From: Desulfovibrio sp.
Lineage (GTDB): Bacteria; Desulfobacterota; Desulfovibrionia; Desulfovibrionales; Desulfovibrionaceae
Assembly: GCF_009712225.1 (NCBI RefSeq)
Contig: NZ_WASP01000017.1
Coordinates: 26,337 to 90,336 of the forward strand
Direction of reading: 5' to 3'
Length of the DNA: 64,000 nt
Part shown: positions 17,697 through 27,832 of the stretch, piece after piece
How positions within the stretch are numbered: the first letter of the stretch is position 1
Layout: every line of letters begins with the position of its first letter
Program-made: the position numbers and the translations under genes
The notes under the pieces: model-generated
Told to the model about the DNA's origin: nothing
Databases searched by the model: none
The model's input: the letters and a program-made list of their open reading frames with translations, nothing else

Positions 17697-19475
17697 ATGA
17701 TCAAGATCTCGACCATGCAAAAACTCTTTGGCCTGTCCTTGATTCTTTCACTCTTTACCATTGCTGTTGGCGCGTATTCAGTAACCAGTCTTGGTAAACT
17801 TTCAGACGATATCGACGTTCTTTACACGATTCATGTAAAAGGGCTTGATGCTTCTAGAGCGCTTAATATCAGTGCTCTCAGAATTCTTCGTGAAGAAAAA
17901 AACATCATAATCTCCAATGACCAGGATGAAATTCAGCGTTATATTGACATTCTTGCAGTTGAACGCAAAAAATTTGACACCATGCTGCAAGAACTGCCCA
18001 TTTTCTTTCAGTCTGGCGAAGGCAAAACGCTGTGCAACAACGTAACAAAATCTGCCCAGGCCTGGCTTGCCCTGCATGAAAAAGTCGTGGTGCTTGGCAA
18101 AACTACTGATGCAGCCCTCAACGAACAGGCGCAAAAGCTCTCCACAACTGACGCGCGACAAGCCCTGGGCACATTGGCTCAGGACATACAGAAAGTGGTG
18201 GACTTCAAGCTCATGCGTGCCGACCAGCTCAACGAAAGCAGCACACGCATGTACGAAAGGTCGCGTCTGGTCACCATTCTGGGCATACTGGCCTCCGTGC
18301 TCATCGGCCTGGGGCTGGGCTTTTTGATGGCCCGCAGCATGCTGCGCCAGCTTGGTGACGAACCCGCTTCACTTTCTCAGCTGGCTCTTGCCATAGCCGG
18401 GGGAGACCTGGAAGCACGGTTTGATCCTACCCGACCAGAAGTTGGCGTGTTCGGCGCCATGAAGGGCATGGTGGCTACCCTCAAAAGCAAGATAGGCGAG
18501 GCTGAACAAAAAGGCGTTGAAGCAGAGGAAGAATCCAGAAAGGCCCAGCAGGCCACTCTTGAGGCAGAGGCCGCACGCAAGCAGGCCGAACGCGCCAAGG
18601 CCGAGGGTATGCTTCAGGCCGCCCGCCAGCTTGAAAGCGTTGTAAACATCATAAATACGGCTTCGGAGCAGCTCTCTGCCCAGATCGAGCAGTCGAGCCG
18701 TGGCGCAGACGAGCAGTCAAGCCGTGTGCGCGAAACAGCCACTGCCATGGAAGAAATGAACGCCACAGTGCTTGAGGTTTCCAAAAACGCACAGCAAGCT
18801 GCGGACGCCTCCAACCACACCAAGAAGCAGGCCGTAGACGGCGTGGCCATTGTGAATGACGCGGTCAAGGGCATTGAAACAGTGCGCACCCAGTCCATGG
18901 CCATCAAGGAAGACATGAACGCCCTGGGCAAGCAGGCCGAAGGTATTGGTCAGGTCATGAACGTTATCGCCGACATCGCCGACCAGACAAACCTGCTGGC
19001 CCTCAACGCCGCCATCGAAGCCGCCCGCGCGGGTGATGCCGGGCGAGGCTTTGCGGTGGTGGCCGACGAGGTGCGCAAACTGGCCGAAAAGACCATGTCT
19101 GCCACCCAGGAAGTGGGTCAGGCCATACGCGACATTCAGGAAGGCACACGTAAAAACATCGCCAATGTGGACAAGTCTGCGGCTTCCATCGAGAGTGCCA
19201 CAAACCTTTCGGTGCGCTCTGGTGAATCGTTGCAGCAGATTCTTACCTTTGTGGAGCACGTGAACGATCAGGTGCAGTCTATCGCCACCGCCAGCGAAGA
19301 ACAGTCTGCCGCCAGCGAAGAGATCAACCAGTCTGTGGAGCAGGTGGCGACCATTTCGGCTGAAACGGCACAGGCCATGGAACAGGCATCGCGTGCAGTG
19401 TCCGACCTGCTGGAACAGTCGCAGATACTGAACAAGCTGATCACCGAAATGAAGGCCCAGGGCGAAGCAGCATAA
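17697..19475 (+). CDS. Methyl-accepting chemotaxis protein with a small periplasmic four-helix sensor
   Basis: 592-residue chemoreceptor. Membrane segments lie at about residues 8-30 and 195-217. Between them is a roughly 160-residue helical periplasmic domain of the 4HB_MCP type. A HAMP follows, then a Glu/Ala/Lys coiled linker (AERAKAEGM) and the signalling domain with the hairpin tip [43 protein letters not shown] (read in pieces). It ends QGEAA, with no CheR-tethering pentapeptide. GGAGG at 17687 selects the ATG at 17697 over an upstream GTG. The signalling core is identical over 109 residues to the next receptor. Confidence 0.94.
   Translation: MIKISTMQKLFGLSLILSLFTIAVGAYSVTSLGKLSDDIDVLYTIHVKGLDASRALNISALRILREEKNIIISNDQDEIQRYIDILAVERKKFDTMLQELPIFFQSGEGKTLCNNVTKSAQAWLALHEKVVVLGKTTDAALNEQAQKLSTTDARQALGTLAQDIQKVVDFKLMRADQLNESSTRMYERSRLVTILGILASVLIGLGLGFLMARSMLRQLGDEPASLSQLALAIAGGDLEARFDPTRPEVGVFGAMKGMVATLKSKIGEAEQKGVEAEEESRKAQQATLEAEAARKQAERAKAEGMLQAARQLESVVNIINTASEQLSAQIEQSSRGADEQSSRVRETATAMEEMNATVLEVSKNAQQAADASNHTKKQAVDGVAIVNDAVKGIETVRTQSMAIKEDMNALGKQAEGIGQVMNVIADIADQTNLLALNAAIEAARAGDAGRGFAVVADEVRKLAEKTMSATQEVGQAIRDIQEGTRKNIANVDKSAASIESATNLSVRSGESLQQILTFVEHVNDQVQSIATASEEQSAASEEINQSVEQVATISAETAQAMEQASRAVSDLLEQSQILNKLITEMKAQGEAA
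18849..19175 (+). repeat. Copy A of the near-identical chemoreceptor core
   Basis: 327 bases encoding 109 residues identical to those of copy B (21575-21901). The DNA differs mainly at third codon positions. Confidence 0.85.
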
Positions 19476-19525
19476 GAAGTTCATCACGCCCTGTCGCTGA
19501 CAGAACTAACCCCACAAAATATCAA

Positions 19526-19551
19526 GTGCCGACTCTGTCGGCACTTTTTTT
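19526..19551 (+). terminator. Terminator after the first chemoreceptor
   Basis: GTGCCGAC pairs with GTCGGCAC around a TCT loop, then seven T. Confidence 0.95.
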
Positions 19552-19951
19552 GTCTGCACTACCCTACAGCACAACATACATACGGATTCCATTTTCTGGC
19601 TTTTTTACCTGGGCAGCAGACTGACATTCAAATCCACCAAGGAATGAGCACGCATTTGATGGAGATCTATCCACGCTGTATGCAACGAAAGTTTTTTTCA
19701 CGTACCTGTAAATATTCGTGATTATTTGTTAGATAAATTTTTAATTATAAATATGCATTGTACACTGTAGTTAATTTGTTTTAATATTTATAAACTTGAA
19801 ATACAACCTAATCTGATCCAATTTTTAACCGATATATAATGAAACAAGACTGATTGAACGAACAATAAAAGTAACATTGAATTTCAATTCACACAACGCA
19901 GGTAAAAATCTACAAATATAGTCGTGCACAAAGAAACAACCTGGGGGAAAC
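19552..19951. other. AT-rich leader of the second chemoreceptor gene
   Basis: About 400 bases, very AT-rich, without a gene. It contains the candidate promoter at 19809-19839. Confidence 0.5.
19809..19839 (+). promoter_or_regulatory. Possible chemoreceptor promoter
   Basis: TAATCTGA, 11 bases, then ACCGATAT resembles a weak sigma-28 site (about half of the -35 and most of the -10 match). An overlapping TATAAT at 19834-19839 could instead serve the housekeeping sigma factor. Confidence 0.3.
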
Positions 19952-22192
19952 ATGCGATCCATCAAACAAAAAATTGCACTGGCTGCGGGCCTTGGCCTTA
20001 TTTTTACTGCTGCCGCGCTTGTTGCCTACGGGGTGTACGCCACAAGCAACACCAAAAGCTTTGTTTCCAGCCAGGTTTCGCATCTACTTGAAACGAATGC
20101 CGTTTCAGCGCTTGAATCGCTTGTTTCTGACCGGGCAACCGTGGTGGAAACCGCTCTGCAGGACAATATCGATACGGCCCGTACCACTGGCAAAATTTTT
20201 GAAGTGTTGCGCGCCAACATAGAGAGCGACCACCTGCGCGAGCTGTTCACCAAAATCCTGCGCGCCAATCTGGAAAACAACCCCACCTATCTGGGTTCGT
20301 ACTCTGCCTGGGAACCCAACGCGCTTGACGGCAATGATGCCCAGTACGCCAATACGGAAGCCCACGACGCATCTGGCCGCTTTATCACTTACTGGAACCG
20401 CGACGCATCGGGCAAGATCAACCGACAGGCACTGGTGGAATATGAAAGCCAGGCCAAGCATCCCAACGGCGTGCGCAAGGGCGGCTGGTATCTTGGCCCC
20501 AAGGAAACCGGCAAGGAAAGCGTACTTGATCCATTCCCCTACATAGTGCAGGGCAAGACCGAATGGCTGACCACCCTCTCCGCCCCCGTCAAGGACAACA
20601 ATAACAAGTTTCTTGGTGTTTCCGGTACAGACCTGCGCCTCACATTTTTGCAGAAGATGGCTGAAGACGTTGATGCCAAAATATACAATGGCAAGGGCGA
20701 AGTACTCATCGTCAGCTACGACGGGCTCATCGTAGCCAACAGCGGCGATGCCGCCATGGTGGGCAAGGCTCTGACCAATGCCATGCCCAATGCAGACAAA
20801 GTCATGCCCAACATCCGCGAGGGCAAGGCTTTCGCTGGCCTGGACGACGGCGGCAAATCCATTATTGCCTATGCCCCCGTAAAACTTGGCCGTTCCGGCA
20901 AGTTTTGGTCTGTGCTTGTAAAACTGCCACGCGATGTGGTGCTGGCAGACGCCGATGCCCTGGAACACCAGCTGGCTGATCGCGCCAAAAACGATGCCTT
21001 TAACCAGATTATGGTGGGCGTGGGCGTGGCCCTTCTGGGCATTGTGTGCCTGTGGGTCTTTGCAGGTTCCATTACCCGCCCGATCGTCAGTGCCAAGGAC
21101 TTTGCCGAAAGCGTCGCCGCTGGCGATTTCAGCCGCCAGCTGATGGTGAACCAGCAAGACGAAATAGGCGTGCTGGCCGACTCGCTGCGCACCATGGTTT
21201 CAAACCTGCAGGCCATGATTGCAGAAGCCCATGGCAAGGGCGAAGAAGCCCAAAAGGCCATGGTCGAAGCACAGGCAGCCACACAGGAAGCCCATACCGC
21301 CAGAGCGCAGGCCGAACGCGCCAAAGCCGAGGGCATGCTGCATGCGGCTGGCCAGCTTGAAGGCGTGGTAGAAATTGTCACCTCGGCCTCGCAGCAGCTT
21401 TCGAGCCAGATTGCGCAGTCGAGCCGCGGCGCGGACGAACAGTCGGGTCGCGTGCGCGAAACAGCCACTGCCATGGAAGAAATGAATGCCACAGTACTTG
21501 AAGTGGCCCGCAACGCACAGCAGGCCGCCGACGCTTCAATCCAGACCAGACAAAAGGCTCTTGAGGGTTCCACCATCGTGAATGACGCGGTCAAGGGCAT
21601 CGAAACCGTGCGCACCCAGTCCATGGCCATCAAGGAAGACATGAACGCTCTTGGCAAGCAGGCCGAAGGCATTGGCCAGGTCATGAACGTTATTGCCGAC
21701 ATCGCCGACCAGACCAACCTGCTCGCCCTCAACGCCGCCATCGAAGCGGCCCGCGCTGGCGATGCCGGGCGAGGTTTTGCGGTGGTGGCCGACGAAGTGC
21801 GCAAGCTGGCCGAAAAGACCATGTCTGCCACCCAGGAAGTGGGACAAGCCATACGCGATATTCAGGAAGGCACACGCAAGAACATTGCCAACGTGGATAA
21901 GGCCGCTGTAAATATTGAAAGCGCCACCGATCTCTCCATACGGTCCGGCGAAGCCTTGCAGCAGATTGTTTCCCTTGTTGAACAGGTAAATGATCAGGTT
22001 CAGTCAATAGCAACCGCAAGTGAACAGCAATCTGCAGCCAGTGAAGAAATCAACCGTTCTGTCGAGCAGGTTTCTGCAATTTCTTCTGAAACTGCACAAG
22101 CCATGGAACAGGCTTCCAGCGCCGTTTCAGAACTTGCCCAGCAGTCAAAAGTACTGCAAAATCTGATTTCTGAAATGAAAAATCAGGGTTAA
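19952..22192 (+). CDS. Methyl-accepting chemotaxis protein with a dCache-type sensor
   Basis: 746-residue chemoreceptor. It has a membrane segment at about 8-30, then a roughly 310-residue periplasmic domain with double-Cache features (YLGSYSAWEPNALDG, then YWNRDASGKI, WYLGPKETG and a second lobe with VLIVSYDGLIVANS), as used to sense small ligands such as amino or organic acids. A second membrane segment (about 350-372), HAMP and the signalling domain follow. The C-terminus lacks a CheR pentapeptide. GGGGG precedes the ATG. It is the downstream paralogue of the receptor at 17697. Confidence 0.94.
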   Translation: MRSIKQKIALAAGLGLIFTAAALVAYGVYATSNTKSFVSSQVSHLLETNAVSALESLVSDRATVVETALQDNIDTARTTGKIFEVLRANIESDHLRELFTKILRANLENNPTYLGSYSAWEPNALDGNDAQYANTEAHDASGRFITYWNRDASGKINRQALVEYESQAKHPNGVRKGGWYLGPKETGKESVLDPFPYIVQGKTEWLTTLSAPVKDNNNKFLGVSGTDLRLTFLQKMAEDVDAKIYNGKGEVLIVSYDGLIVANSGDAAMVGKALTNAMPNADKVMPNIREGKAFAGLDDGGKSIIAYAPVKLGRSGKFWSVLVKLPRDVVLADADALEHQLADRAKNDAFNQIMVGVGVALLGIVCLWVFAGSITRPIVSAKDFAESVAAGDFSRQLMVNQQDEIGVLADSLRTMVSNLQAMIAEAHGKGEEAQKAMVEAQAATQEAHTARAQAERAKAEGMLHAAGQLEGVVEIVTSASQQLSSQIAQSSRGADEQSGRVRETATAMEEMNATVLEVARNAQQAADASIQTRQKALEGSTIVNDAVKGIETVRTQSMAIKEDMNALGKQAEGIGQVMNVIADIADQTNLLALNAAIEAARAGDAGRGFAVVADEVRKLAEKTMSATQEVGQAIRDIQEGTRKNIANVDKAAVNIESATDLSIRSGEALQQIVSLVEQVNDQVQSIATASEQQSAASEEINRSVEQVSAISSETAQAMEQASSAVSELAQQSKVLQNLISEMKNQG
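21575..21901 (+). repeat. Copy B of the near-identical chemoreceptor core
   Basis: See copy A at 18849-19175. Both copies encode the same 109 residues, from [11 protein letters not shown] to NIANVDK. Confidence 0.85.
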
Positions 22193-22210
22193 CAACACCA
22201 AAACAACTAT

Positions 22211-22250
22211 GGCTTGTCCGGTTCAGGCTTGCGCTTGGGCCGGACAAGCC
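22211..22250 (+). terminator. Hairpin after the second chemoreceptor
   Basis: GGCTTGTCCGG pairs with CCGGACAAGCC around an 18-base loop. No T run follows, so it may be a weak terminator or an mRNA-stabilising stem. Confidence 0.55.
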
Positions 22251-22251
22251 A

Positions 22252-22281
22252 TTGACACAGCTCTTCTTTCACTGCATTAAA
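22252..22281 (+). promoter_or_regulatory. Possible housekeeping promoter for the hybrid kinase
   Basis: TTGACA at 22252-22257, 18 bases, then ATTAAA at 22276-22281. The -35 is perfect; the -10 is a modest match. Confidence 0.35.
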
Positions 22282-22385
22282 CTGCGAGGTACTTTCGCTA
22301 CGAACGCTGCATTATTGAAGACAATCTCTTTTAGCAACGCCTGAGGGGCCTCAACCAAGCCACTCTAACAGATTGCAGGAAATCT

Positions 22386-25300
22386 ATGCGCGGCCTTTTC
22401 GCTGGAATCTTTTTACTTATAGCACTTGCAACCTATGCAGCTGCCGCTCCTCCAGCACCGGCCCTTGCTTCCGACTCCCCGCCTCCTGTCATCATCACCC
22501 TTCCCCGTGACAACGAACCATATTCATTTGCATCCATGTTTGGCGAGCCTTCGGGCATGCTGGTGGAAATATGGCGCCTGTGGGGCGAAAAAACTGGCCG
22601 AGAAGTCAAGTTTCGCATGGGCGACTGGGCAGATACCATCAGCGACATCCGGTCCGGACAGGCCAACATCCATAGCGGGCTTTTCCGTACCGCGCACCGC
22701 TCGCAGTTTATGGAATTTGGCCCCCCGCTCTATCCCTCGCGCATAGTTCTGATTACGGCCTCGGGTATCAACGCAGACCTTGAGCGCATGGCTTCGTCCA
22801 CAATTTCAGTGCTCAGGGGTTCGCAGATAGAGACCTACCTGCGTACCCACTACCCCAACCTGCACCTGCTGTCGTTTACCTCGTTCAAAGACATGGTGCT
22901 GGCGGTGGCCGGAGGGCAGGCACAGGGCGTGGTGGGCCCACCCCTGGCTGTGCTCAATGCCATTGACCGGCTCGGCCTCCACGAAAAATTTTCCACAGAA
23001 CCAGTGCGCCTGTATGAAGATGATATTCGCCCCGCCGTATCCAAGGGCAATACGGAAATGATGGCGCTTGTGGAGCGGGGACTGTCGCAGATTTCGCGTG
23101 CGGAACTCATTGCCATTGAAGAATACTGGATCAGAGTACCCATGCTGCGCGAAATTGATAAAATGCGCCGCCCCCTGAACCTCACCCGTCAGGAAAGACA
23201 ATGGCTGGAAGCCCATTCACAGTGGAAAATAGGCATTCTAAAAGATGCCGCCCCCCTGGCCTTCATCAACAATCAGGGCCGGTTTGACGGTATTGGTGCT
23301 GATATTCTGCGGGCAGTGGCCGACATCCTTGGCGTGGACGTGCAGTTGCACCATACCGGCAGCGGCCGGGATCTTGGGTCGGCGCTGGCCGCACAGTACG
23401 TGGACATGGTGCCCTTTAGCGAAAAGCTCACGGTGCCACAGGATACCCCGCCTCTGAGCAGCCTGCTGTTTTATCTGCCGCTTGATGTGGTCACCAAGTC
23501 CACTGCCAGTTTTTCCGTTATCCGCCCCCGCGATCTGGCCAAAAAAACAGTGGCAGTTCTGGCATATCCAGACCTTTTGGCCCAGATGGAAAGGATGATT
23601 CCATCGCTGGTTGTTGTGCCTGTGCAGAATATGGACGAAGCGTTTAGCGGCCTGCGTCTTGGCCGATACGATGCCATTGTGGGGCCTTCCGTATCTGTGG
23701 GCTATGCCATGACCAACGGCACGCATGACGACCTGCGCCACACCCGCCTGCCCGACCTGCGTTATGCCGCCCAGATTGCCATTCGAGCCGACTGGCCCGA
23801 ATTGCGAAGCATTTTTGAAAAAACCCTTGAAAACATTCCCTATGCCAACCTCATGGAGATGGCCCAGCGCTGGACGACCCTGCGCATTGAAACCAATGTG
23901 GACTGGGAACGCATCAAGCAGGTGGGGGGCATTTTGGGTTTGCTGGCTGCCAGCCTGCTTGCCGTCATACTGGTTGCCAACCGTCGGCTGGCCCGCCAGA
24001 GCCAGGCCACACAAAAGGCCCTTACAGCTCTGCGCCAGCGCGAGCGCCAGCTCAAGGCCGTAATGGACAACCAGCCAAGCATGGTTGCGCTGGTTGATGC
24101 AGATGGCCGGTTTATTCTTGCAAACAGGCAATTTGAGCTGTTTATCGGCCGCACGGCCGATTCCATTCTTGGCAAACGCAACGAGGATATTCTACGCCCT
24201 GAAATTGCCGCAGAGGCGACACGTTCCGACATCATCGTGCTTGGCACCGGGGAACCGCTTACAGAGCAGGTGGCCTATCACAATGCAATGGGCGAGCTGC
24301 GCGATATCGACATCTGCAAGGTTCCCCTCAAGGACGATGAAGGCAATATTTCCGGCATTGTTGTCACGGGTACAGACATTACGGAGCGGCGCACGGCAGA
24401 GCGGCAGGCCCTGCGCACCCAGACAGAAATGGCCCAGATATTCAACGCAGCTGGCAGCGCCATGCGCGTGCTCGATACCAACCGAACGGTTTTGCAGGCC
24501 AACGATGCCTACCTGAAACTGCACGGCTATACGCGCGAAGATGTCATTGGCTCACGCTGCTCGGAATACACCCACGACAAGGAAAAATGCCCCTCGTGCG
24601 CGGTGACGCGCGTGCTCAATGGCCAGCCCAAGGCCGCAGAAACAACCATGCACCGCCGCAAGGACGGCGACGAACGGTACTGCGATATTGTGGCAACGCC
24701 CTTTCTGTCACCCGAGGGCGAAATGCTTGGGGTTATTGAAGACTGCCGCGATGTGACCGATCTGGTGGAAAGCCAAAAGGTCATGCAGCGGGCGGCCCTG
24801 GCTGCAGAAGAAGCCAACCGTGCCAAGAGCGAATTTCTGGCAAACATGAGCCATGAAATCCGTACCCCCATGAACGCCATCATAGGCATGTCATATCTTG
24901 CCCTGCAGACAGAGCTGACCAACAAGCAGCACGGCTACCTGAACAGCATCAAGAATTCTGCCAAATCGCTGCTGCATATCATCAATGATATTCTGGACTT
25001 TTCGAAGATCGAAGCCGGGCGCATGGACATTGAGCAGGTTGATTTCGAGCTGGATGAAGTGCTGCAGGGGCTTGCCAGCCTGGATGCCGTGAAGCTGGCC
25101 GACGGCAAGGTTGAACTGCAGCTGGATGTGGAGCCTGATGTTCCCTTTACCCTTGTGGGCGATCCCTTGCGTCTTGGGCAGGTGCTCATAAACCTGGTTG
25201 GCAATGCCATCAAGTTTACGGATCAGGGCGAAGTTGTGGTGCGTGTGCGGCATCAGTCTACCGTAAACAACAGGATGACCCTGCTTTTCAGCGTGAGTGA

Positions 25301-26387
25301 TACCGGCGTGGGCATGACCGAAGAACAGATGGAAAAGCTCTTCCACGCATTTTCGCAGGCCGACATGTCTACCACACGGCGGTTTGGCGGTACGGGCCTT
25401 GGGCTTTCCATCTCCAAAAAACTTGTGGAGATAATGGGCGGCAGTATCTTTGTAGAGAGTACTCTCAACCAGGGCAGCACATTCTATTTCACCGTGCCTT
25501 TTGAGCTGCCGCAGGCGGGCCACAGCGTCATGACAGAGCTGCTGGCGCTCTCTGACATGCGGGTGCTGGTGCTCAGCCGCTCGCAGTCTGCCCGCGAAAA
25601 GCTTTGCAAAACACTTACCGGCCTTGGCATGAGGAATACCGAAGAAATTGACGGCGACGATGCCGCGCGTCTGCTGCAGGCCGCCGCTGCGGCAAATGAT
25701 CCTTTTGAGGCAATACTGATCGACTGGATACGCCCCAACGAAAAAAGCCTGCAAAAGGCAAGCTGGTTGCAAAATCTTGATGGCGCGGGCGCGCCTGTCA
25801 TTATCATGGCCAGCATGCCGGACATGGACGAATTTACCGCACAGGCCAACGCTGCGGGCATCAAGCAGGTGGTTGCCAAGCCCCTGAGCAGAACAATGCT
25901 GCTGCAAACCATTCAGGAAGCGGCACAGAGCAAAAGGCAGCGGCCCGATATTCGCCAGCCCGACGAAAACGTGCCCTTCCTGCCTGTATCCGGGGTTGAA
26001 AACCAGCGCGTGCTGCTGGCCGAAGACAATGAAATCAACCAGCTTGTGGCCAAGGAACTGCTTGAGAGCATGGGCCTTGCCGTTGATATTGCCGACAATG
26101 GCCGCATGGCCCTGGAAATGCTTGCGCTCAATGATTATGCCGCTGTTTTCATGGATATTCAGATGCCAGAAATGGACGGCTACGAAGCCACACGCCTTGT
26201 GCGGGCCAACCCCCTGTTGCGCGGGCTGCCCATTATCGCCCTTACGGCCCACGGCATGGTGGGCGACAGGGAAAAATGCCTCAAGGCAGGTATGGACGAC
26301 CACATTTCCAAACCCATCGACCCGCAGGCTCTCGCCGACATGGTTGCGCGCTGGTGCAGCAAGAGCGGGCAACACTCACAAACCTAG
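22386..26387 (+). CDS. EvgS/BvgS-like hybrid sensor histidine kinase
   Basis: 1333-residue inner-membrane signalling protein. Order: signal peptide (1-20), two periplasmic solute-binding (SBP_bac_3, Venus-flytrap) domains at about 30-245 and 255-490, a membrane segment (about 513-533), two PAS domains (about 555-680 and 690-800), HisKA with the phospho-His in [11 protein letters not shown] (about 822), the ATPase domain with GVGMTEEQM and [16 protein letters not shown], then two receiver domains. The second receiver keeps the Asp in [13 protein letters not shown] (about 1256). The first is divergent but keeps an Asp in ILIDW (about 1111). No HPt domain follows and no response regulator is adjacent, so a separate phosphotransfer partner is expected. 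Confidence 0.94.
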   Translation: MRGLFAGIFLLIALATYAAAAPPAPALASDSPPPVIITLPRDNEPYSFASMFGEPSGMLVEIWRLWGEKTGREVKFRMGDWADTISDIRSGQANIHSGLFRTAHRSQFMEFGPPLYPSRIVLITASGINADLERMASSTISVLRGSQIETYLRTHYPNLHLLSFTSFKDMVLAVAGGQAQGVVGPPLAVLNAIDRLGLHEKFSTEPVRLYEDDIRPAVSKGNTEMMALVERGLSQISRAELIAIEEYWIRVPMLREIDKMRRPLNLTRQERQWLEAHSQWKIGILKDAAPLAFINNQGRFDGIGADILRAVADILGVDVQLHHTGSGRDLGSALAAQYVDMVPFSEKLTVPQDTPPLSSLLFYLPLDVVTKSTASFSVIRPRDLAKKTVAVLAYPDLLAQMERMIPSLVVVPVQNMDEAFSGLRLGRYDAIVGPSVSVGYAMTNGTHDDLRHTRLPDLRYAAQIAIRADWPELRSIFEKTLENIPYANLMEMAQRWTTLRIETNVDWERIKQVGGILGLLAASLLAVILVANRRLARQSQATQKALTALRQRERQLKAVMDNQPSMVALVDADGRFILANRQFELFIGRTADSILGKRNEDILRPEIAAEATRSDIIVLGTGEPLTEQVAYHNAMGELRDIDICKVPLKDDEGNISGIVVTGTDITERRTAERQALRTQTEMAQIFNAAGSAMRVLDTNRTVLQANDAYLKLHGYTREDVIGSRCSEYTHDKEKCPSCAVTRVLNGQPKAAETTMHRRKDGDERYCDIVATPFLSPEGEMLGVIEDCRDVTDLVESQKVMQRAALAAEEANRAKSEFLANMSHEIRTPMNAIIGMSYLALQTELTNKQHGYLNSIKNSAKSLLHIINDILDFSKIEAGRMDIEQVDFELDEVLQGLASLDAVKLADGKVELQLDVEPDVPFTLVGDPLRLGQVLINLVGNAIKFTDQGEVVVRVRHQSTVNNRMTLLFSVSDTGVGMTEEQMEKLFHAFSQADMSTTRRFGGTGLGLSISKKLVEIMGGSIFVESTLNQGSTFYFTVPFELPQAGHSVMTELLALSDMRVLVLSRSQSAREKLCKTLTGLGMRNTEEIDGDDAARLLQAAAAANDPFEAILIDWIRPNEKSLQKASWLQNLDGAGAPVIIMASMPDMDEFTAQANAAGIKQVVAKPLSRTMLLQTIQEAAQSKRQRPDIRQPDENVPFLPVSGVENQRVLLAEDNEINQLVAKELLESMGLAVDIADNGRMALEMLALNDYAAVFMDIQMPEMDGYEATRLVRANPLLRGLPIIALTAHGMVGDREKCLKAGMDDHISKPIDPQALADMVARWCSKSGQHSQT

Positions 26388-26414
26388 AAACAGCCAGCCC
26401 GACTACTACGCTCC

Positions 26415-27731
26415 CTATGGCGCATCATTGTTGCCGCCACTCGCTGCCCCGGCGGCATTGGCGGGCTCTCGCGCATGCGCTGGCCCCGCAGCCTCTGGCC
26501 GGATCAGCAGCCACGTGCCTGTAAGCGCGGTAAAGGGCGCTACCGTCACAAGGCCGATGCTGCCCACCAGGGTGTTCATTATTTCTGCGGAAACAAAGGG
26601 CAGGTTGAGGGCGTTTTCCAGCGGAATACCCTGCGCCATGAACAGCATGAGGGTGGCGATGTAGCCGCCGGAATAGGCCAGCAGCAGGGTTGTGGTCATG
26701 GTTCCCACCACGGCGCGGCCCACCCGCAGGCCCGAGGCCAGCGCAGCCCGCCGCGAAATGCCGGGGCTTTGCGCCGCCAGCTCGGCCATGCTGGCAGCCA
26801 CATCCATGGCAAGATCCATCAGCGCGCCAGAAGAAGCCATGAATATGCTGGCAAGAAAGATGCGCGTCATGTTGAGGTGCGGATAACCGGAATAGAGCAC
26901 GGTTTCCGCATAGGGCCGCACAGCGCCGTGCAGCTGAAATGGCCCCGCAAAAATCAGGGCCAGCGCACAGGTGGTGGCAATGCCCAGCAGCGAGCCCAGC
27001 CACGCGGCTACCCCTCGTCGGTTCATGCCGCCCACCAGCAAAATGGTAGCCCCGGTGATGGCCGTGGTCACGCCCAGCCCCAGCAAAATGGGATCCACAT
27101 CGCGCAGCAGTGCGGGAACCAGCGCCTTCCAGATCATCAGGGCAGAAAACACAAAAGAAAGCAGCGCCTTCAGCCCGGTTACCCCTGCAAAAACCAGCAG
27201 CAACAGGGCGAATATGCCAAAGGCCACGGCCTGGGTGTGCAGCCGGTAATGATCCTGCGCCACGGCGTCGGCCACCTTGCCGTCACGCAGGGTAAGCACC
27301 AGCAAGGCTGTGTCACCGGGGGCAAATACTTTATCCAGCTCCATCTTGCCCACAAGGTCATTGCCAGCCTGCCAGGTTTGCCCGGCATAGGGGCCATCCA
27401 GCGCGCGCATGGTCACATACTGCGTACCCATGCGCACAATGCCATACTGGTGCACCCGCTCGTTGTCCACGCTCAGCACCGTGGCACGGCAGCGCACCGC
27501 GTTTGCGGGCAGGCGGTTTTCAAAACCCGTGGGCAGCAGATAGAGTGCAATACAGGCCAGCGCCAGCACCGTGCACAGCAGGGTGTCACGCCGGGTTGAC
27601 CGCAGGGGCCTGTGCGCCTCTGCCATCAGTCTCTGCGTCTGCTGCTCCACTGCACCCGCAGCTGGCTGCCCGGCCCTGCTCTCATCTGTTACGGAGCCCG
27701 ACAAGGTATTTTTTTCATCATGCTGCCGCAT
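26415..27731 (-). CDS. YibE/F-family membrane protein
   Basis: 438 residues. A variable N-terminus leads to a membrane segment (LLCTVLALACIALYLLPTG), an extracytoplasmic OB-like part (VLSVDNERVHQYGIVRMGTQ), then about seven membrane segments with ILLVGGMNRRGVAAWLGSLLG and SSGALMDLAMDVAASMAE, which fit the YibE/F family. The function is not established. It is convergent with the hybrid kinase, with 27 bases between stops, and lies downstream of the alkaline phosphatase behind a terminator. Confidence 0.87.
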   Translation of the reverse strand: MRQHDEKNTLSGSVTDESRAGQPAAGAVEQQTQRLMAEAHRPLRSTRRDTLLCTVLALACIALYLLPTGFENRLPANAVRCRATVLSVDNERVHQYGIVRMGTQYVTMRALDGPYAGQTWQAGNDLVGKMELDKVFAPGDTALLVLTLRDGKVADAVAQDHYRLHTQAVAFGIFALLLLVFAGVTGLKALLSFVFSALMIWKALVPALLRDVDPILLGLGVTTAITGATILLVGGMNRRGVAAWLGSLLGIATTCALALIFAGPFQLHGAVRPYAETVLYSGYPHLNMTRIFLASIFMASSGALMDLAMDVAASMAELAAQSPGISRRAALASGLRVGRAVVGTMTTTLLLAYSGGYIATLMLFMAQGIPLENALNLPFVSAEIMNTLVGSIGLVTVAPFTALTGTWLLIRPEAAGPAHAREPANAAGAASGGNNDAP

Positions 27732-27765
27732 GGCTTACCCCATTGCACACTTCTTTTTTGTAACC

Positions 27766-27809
27766 ACAAAAAACAGGCCGAGCGGCAGGCATTGCCCCGC
27801 CGCCCGACC
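27766..27809 (-). terminator. Terminator after the alkaline phosphatase
   Basis: A 14-bp stem (27776-27789 with 27796-27809, some G-T pairs) with a six-base loop, then TGTTTTTTG on the minus strand. Confidence 0.85.
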
Positions 27810-27832
27810 CGCGAACATTTTACCTGCCCTGG

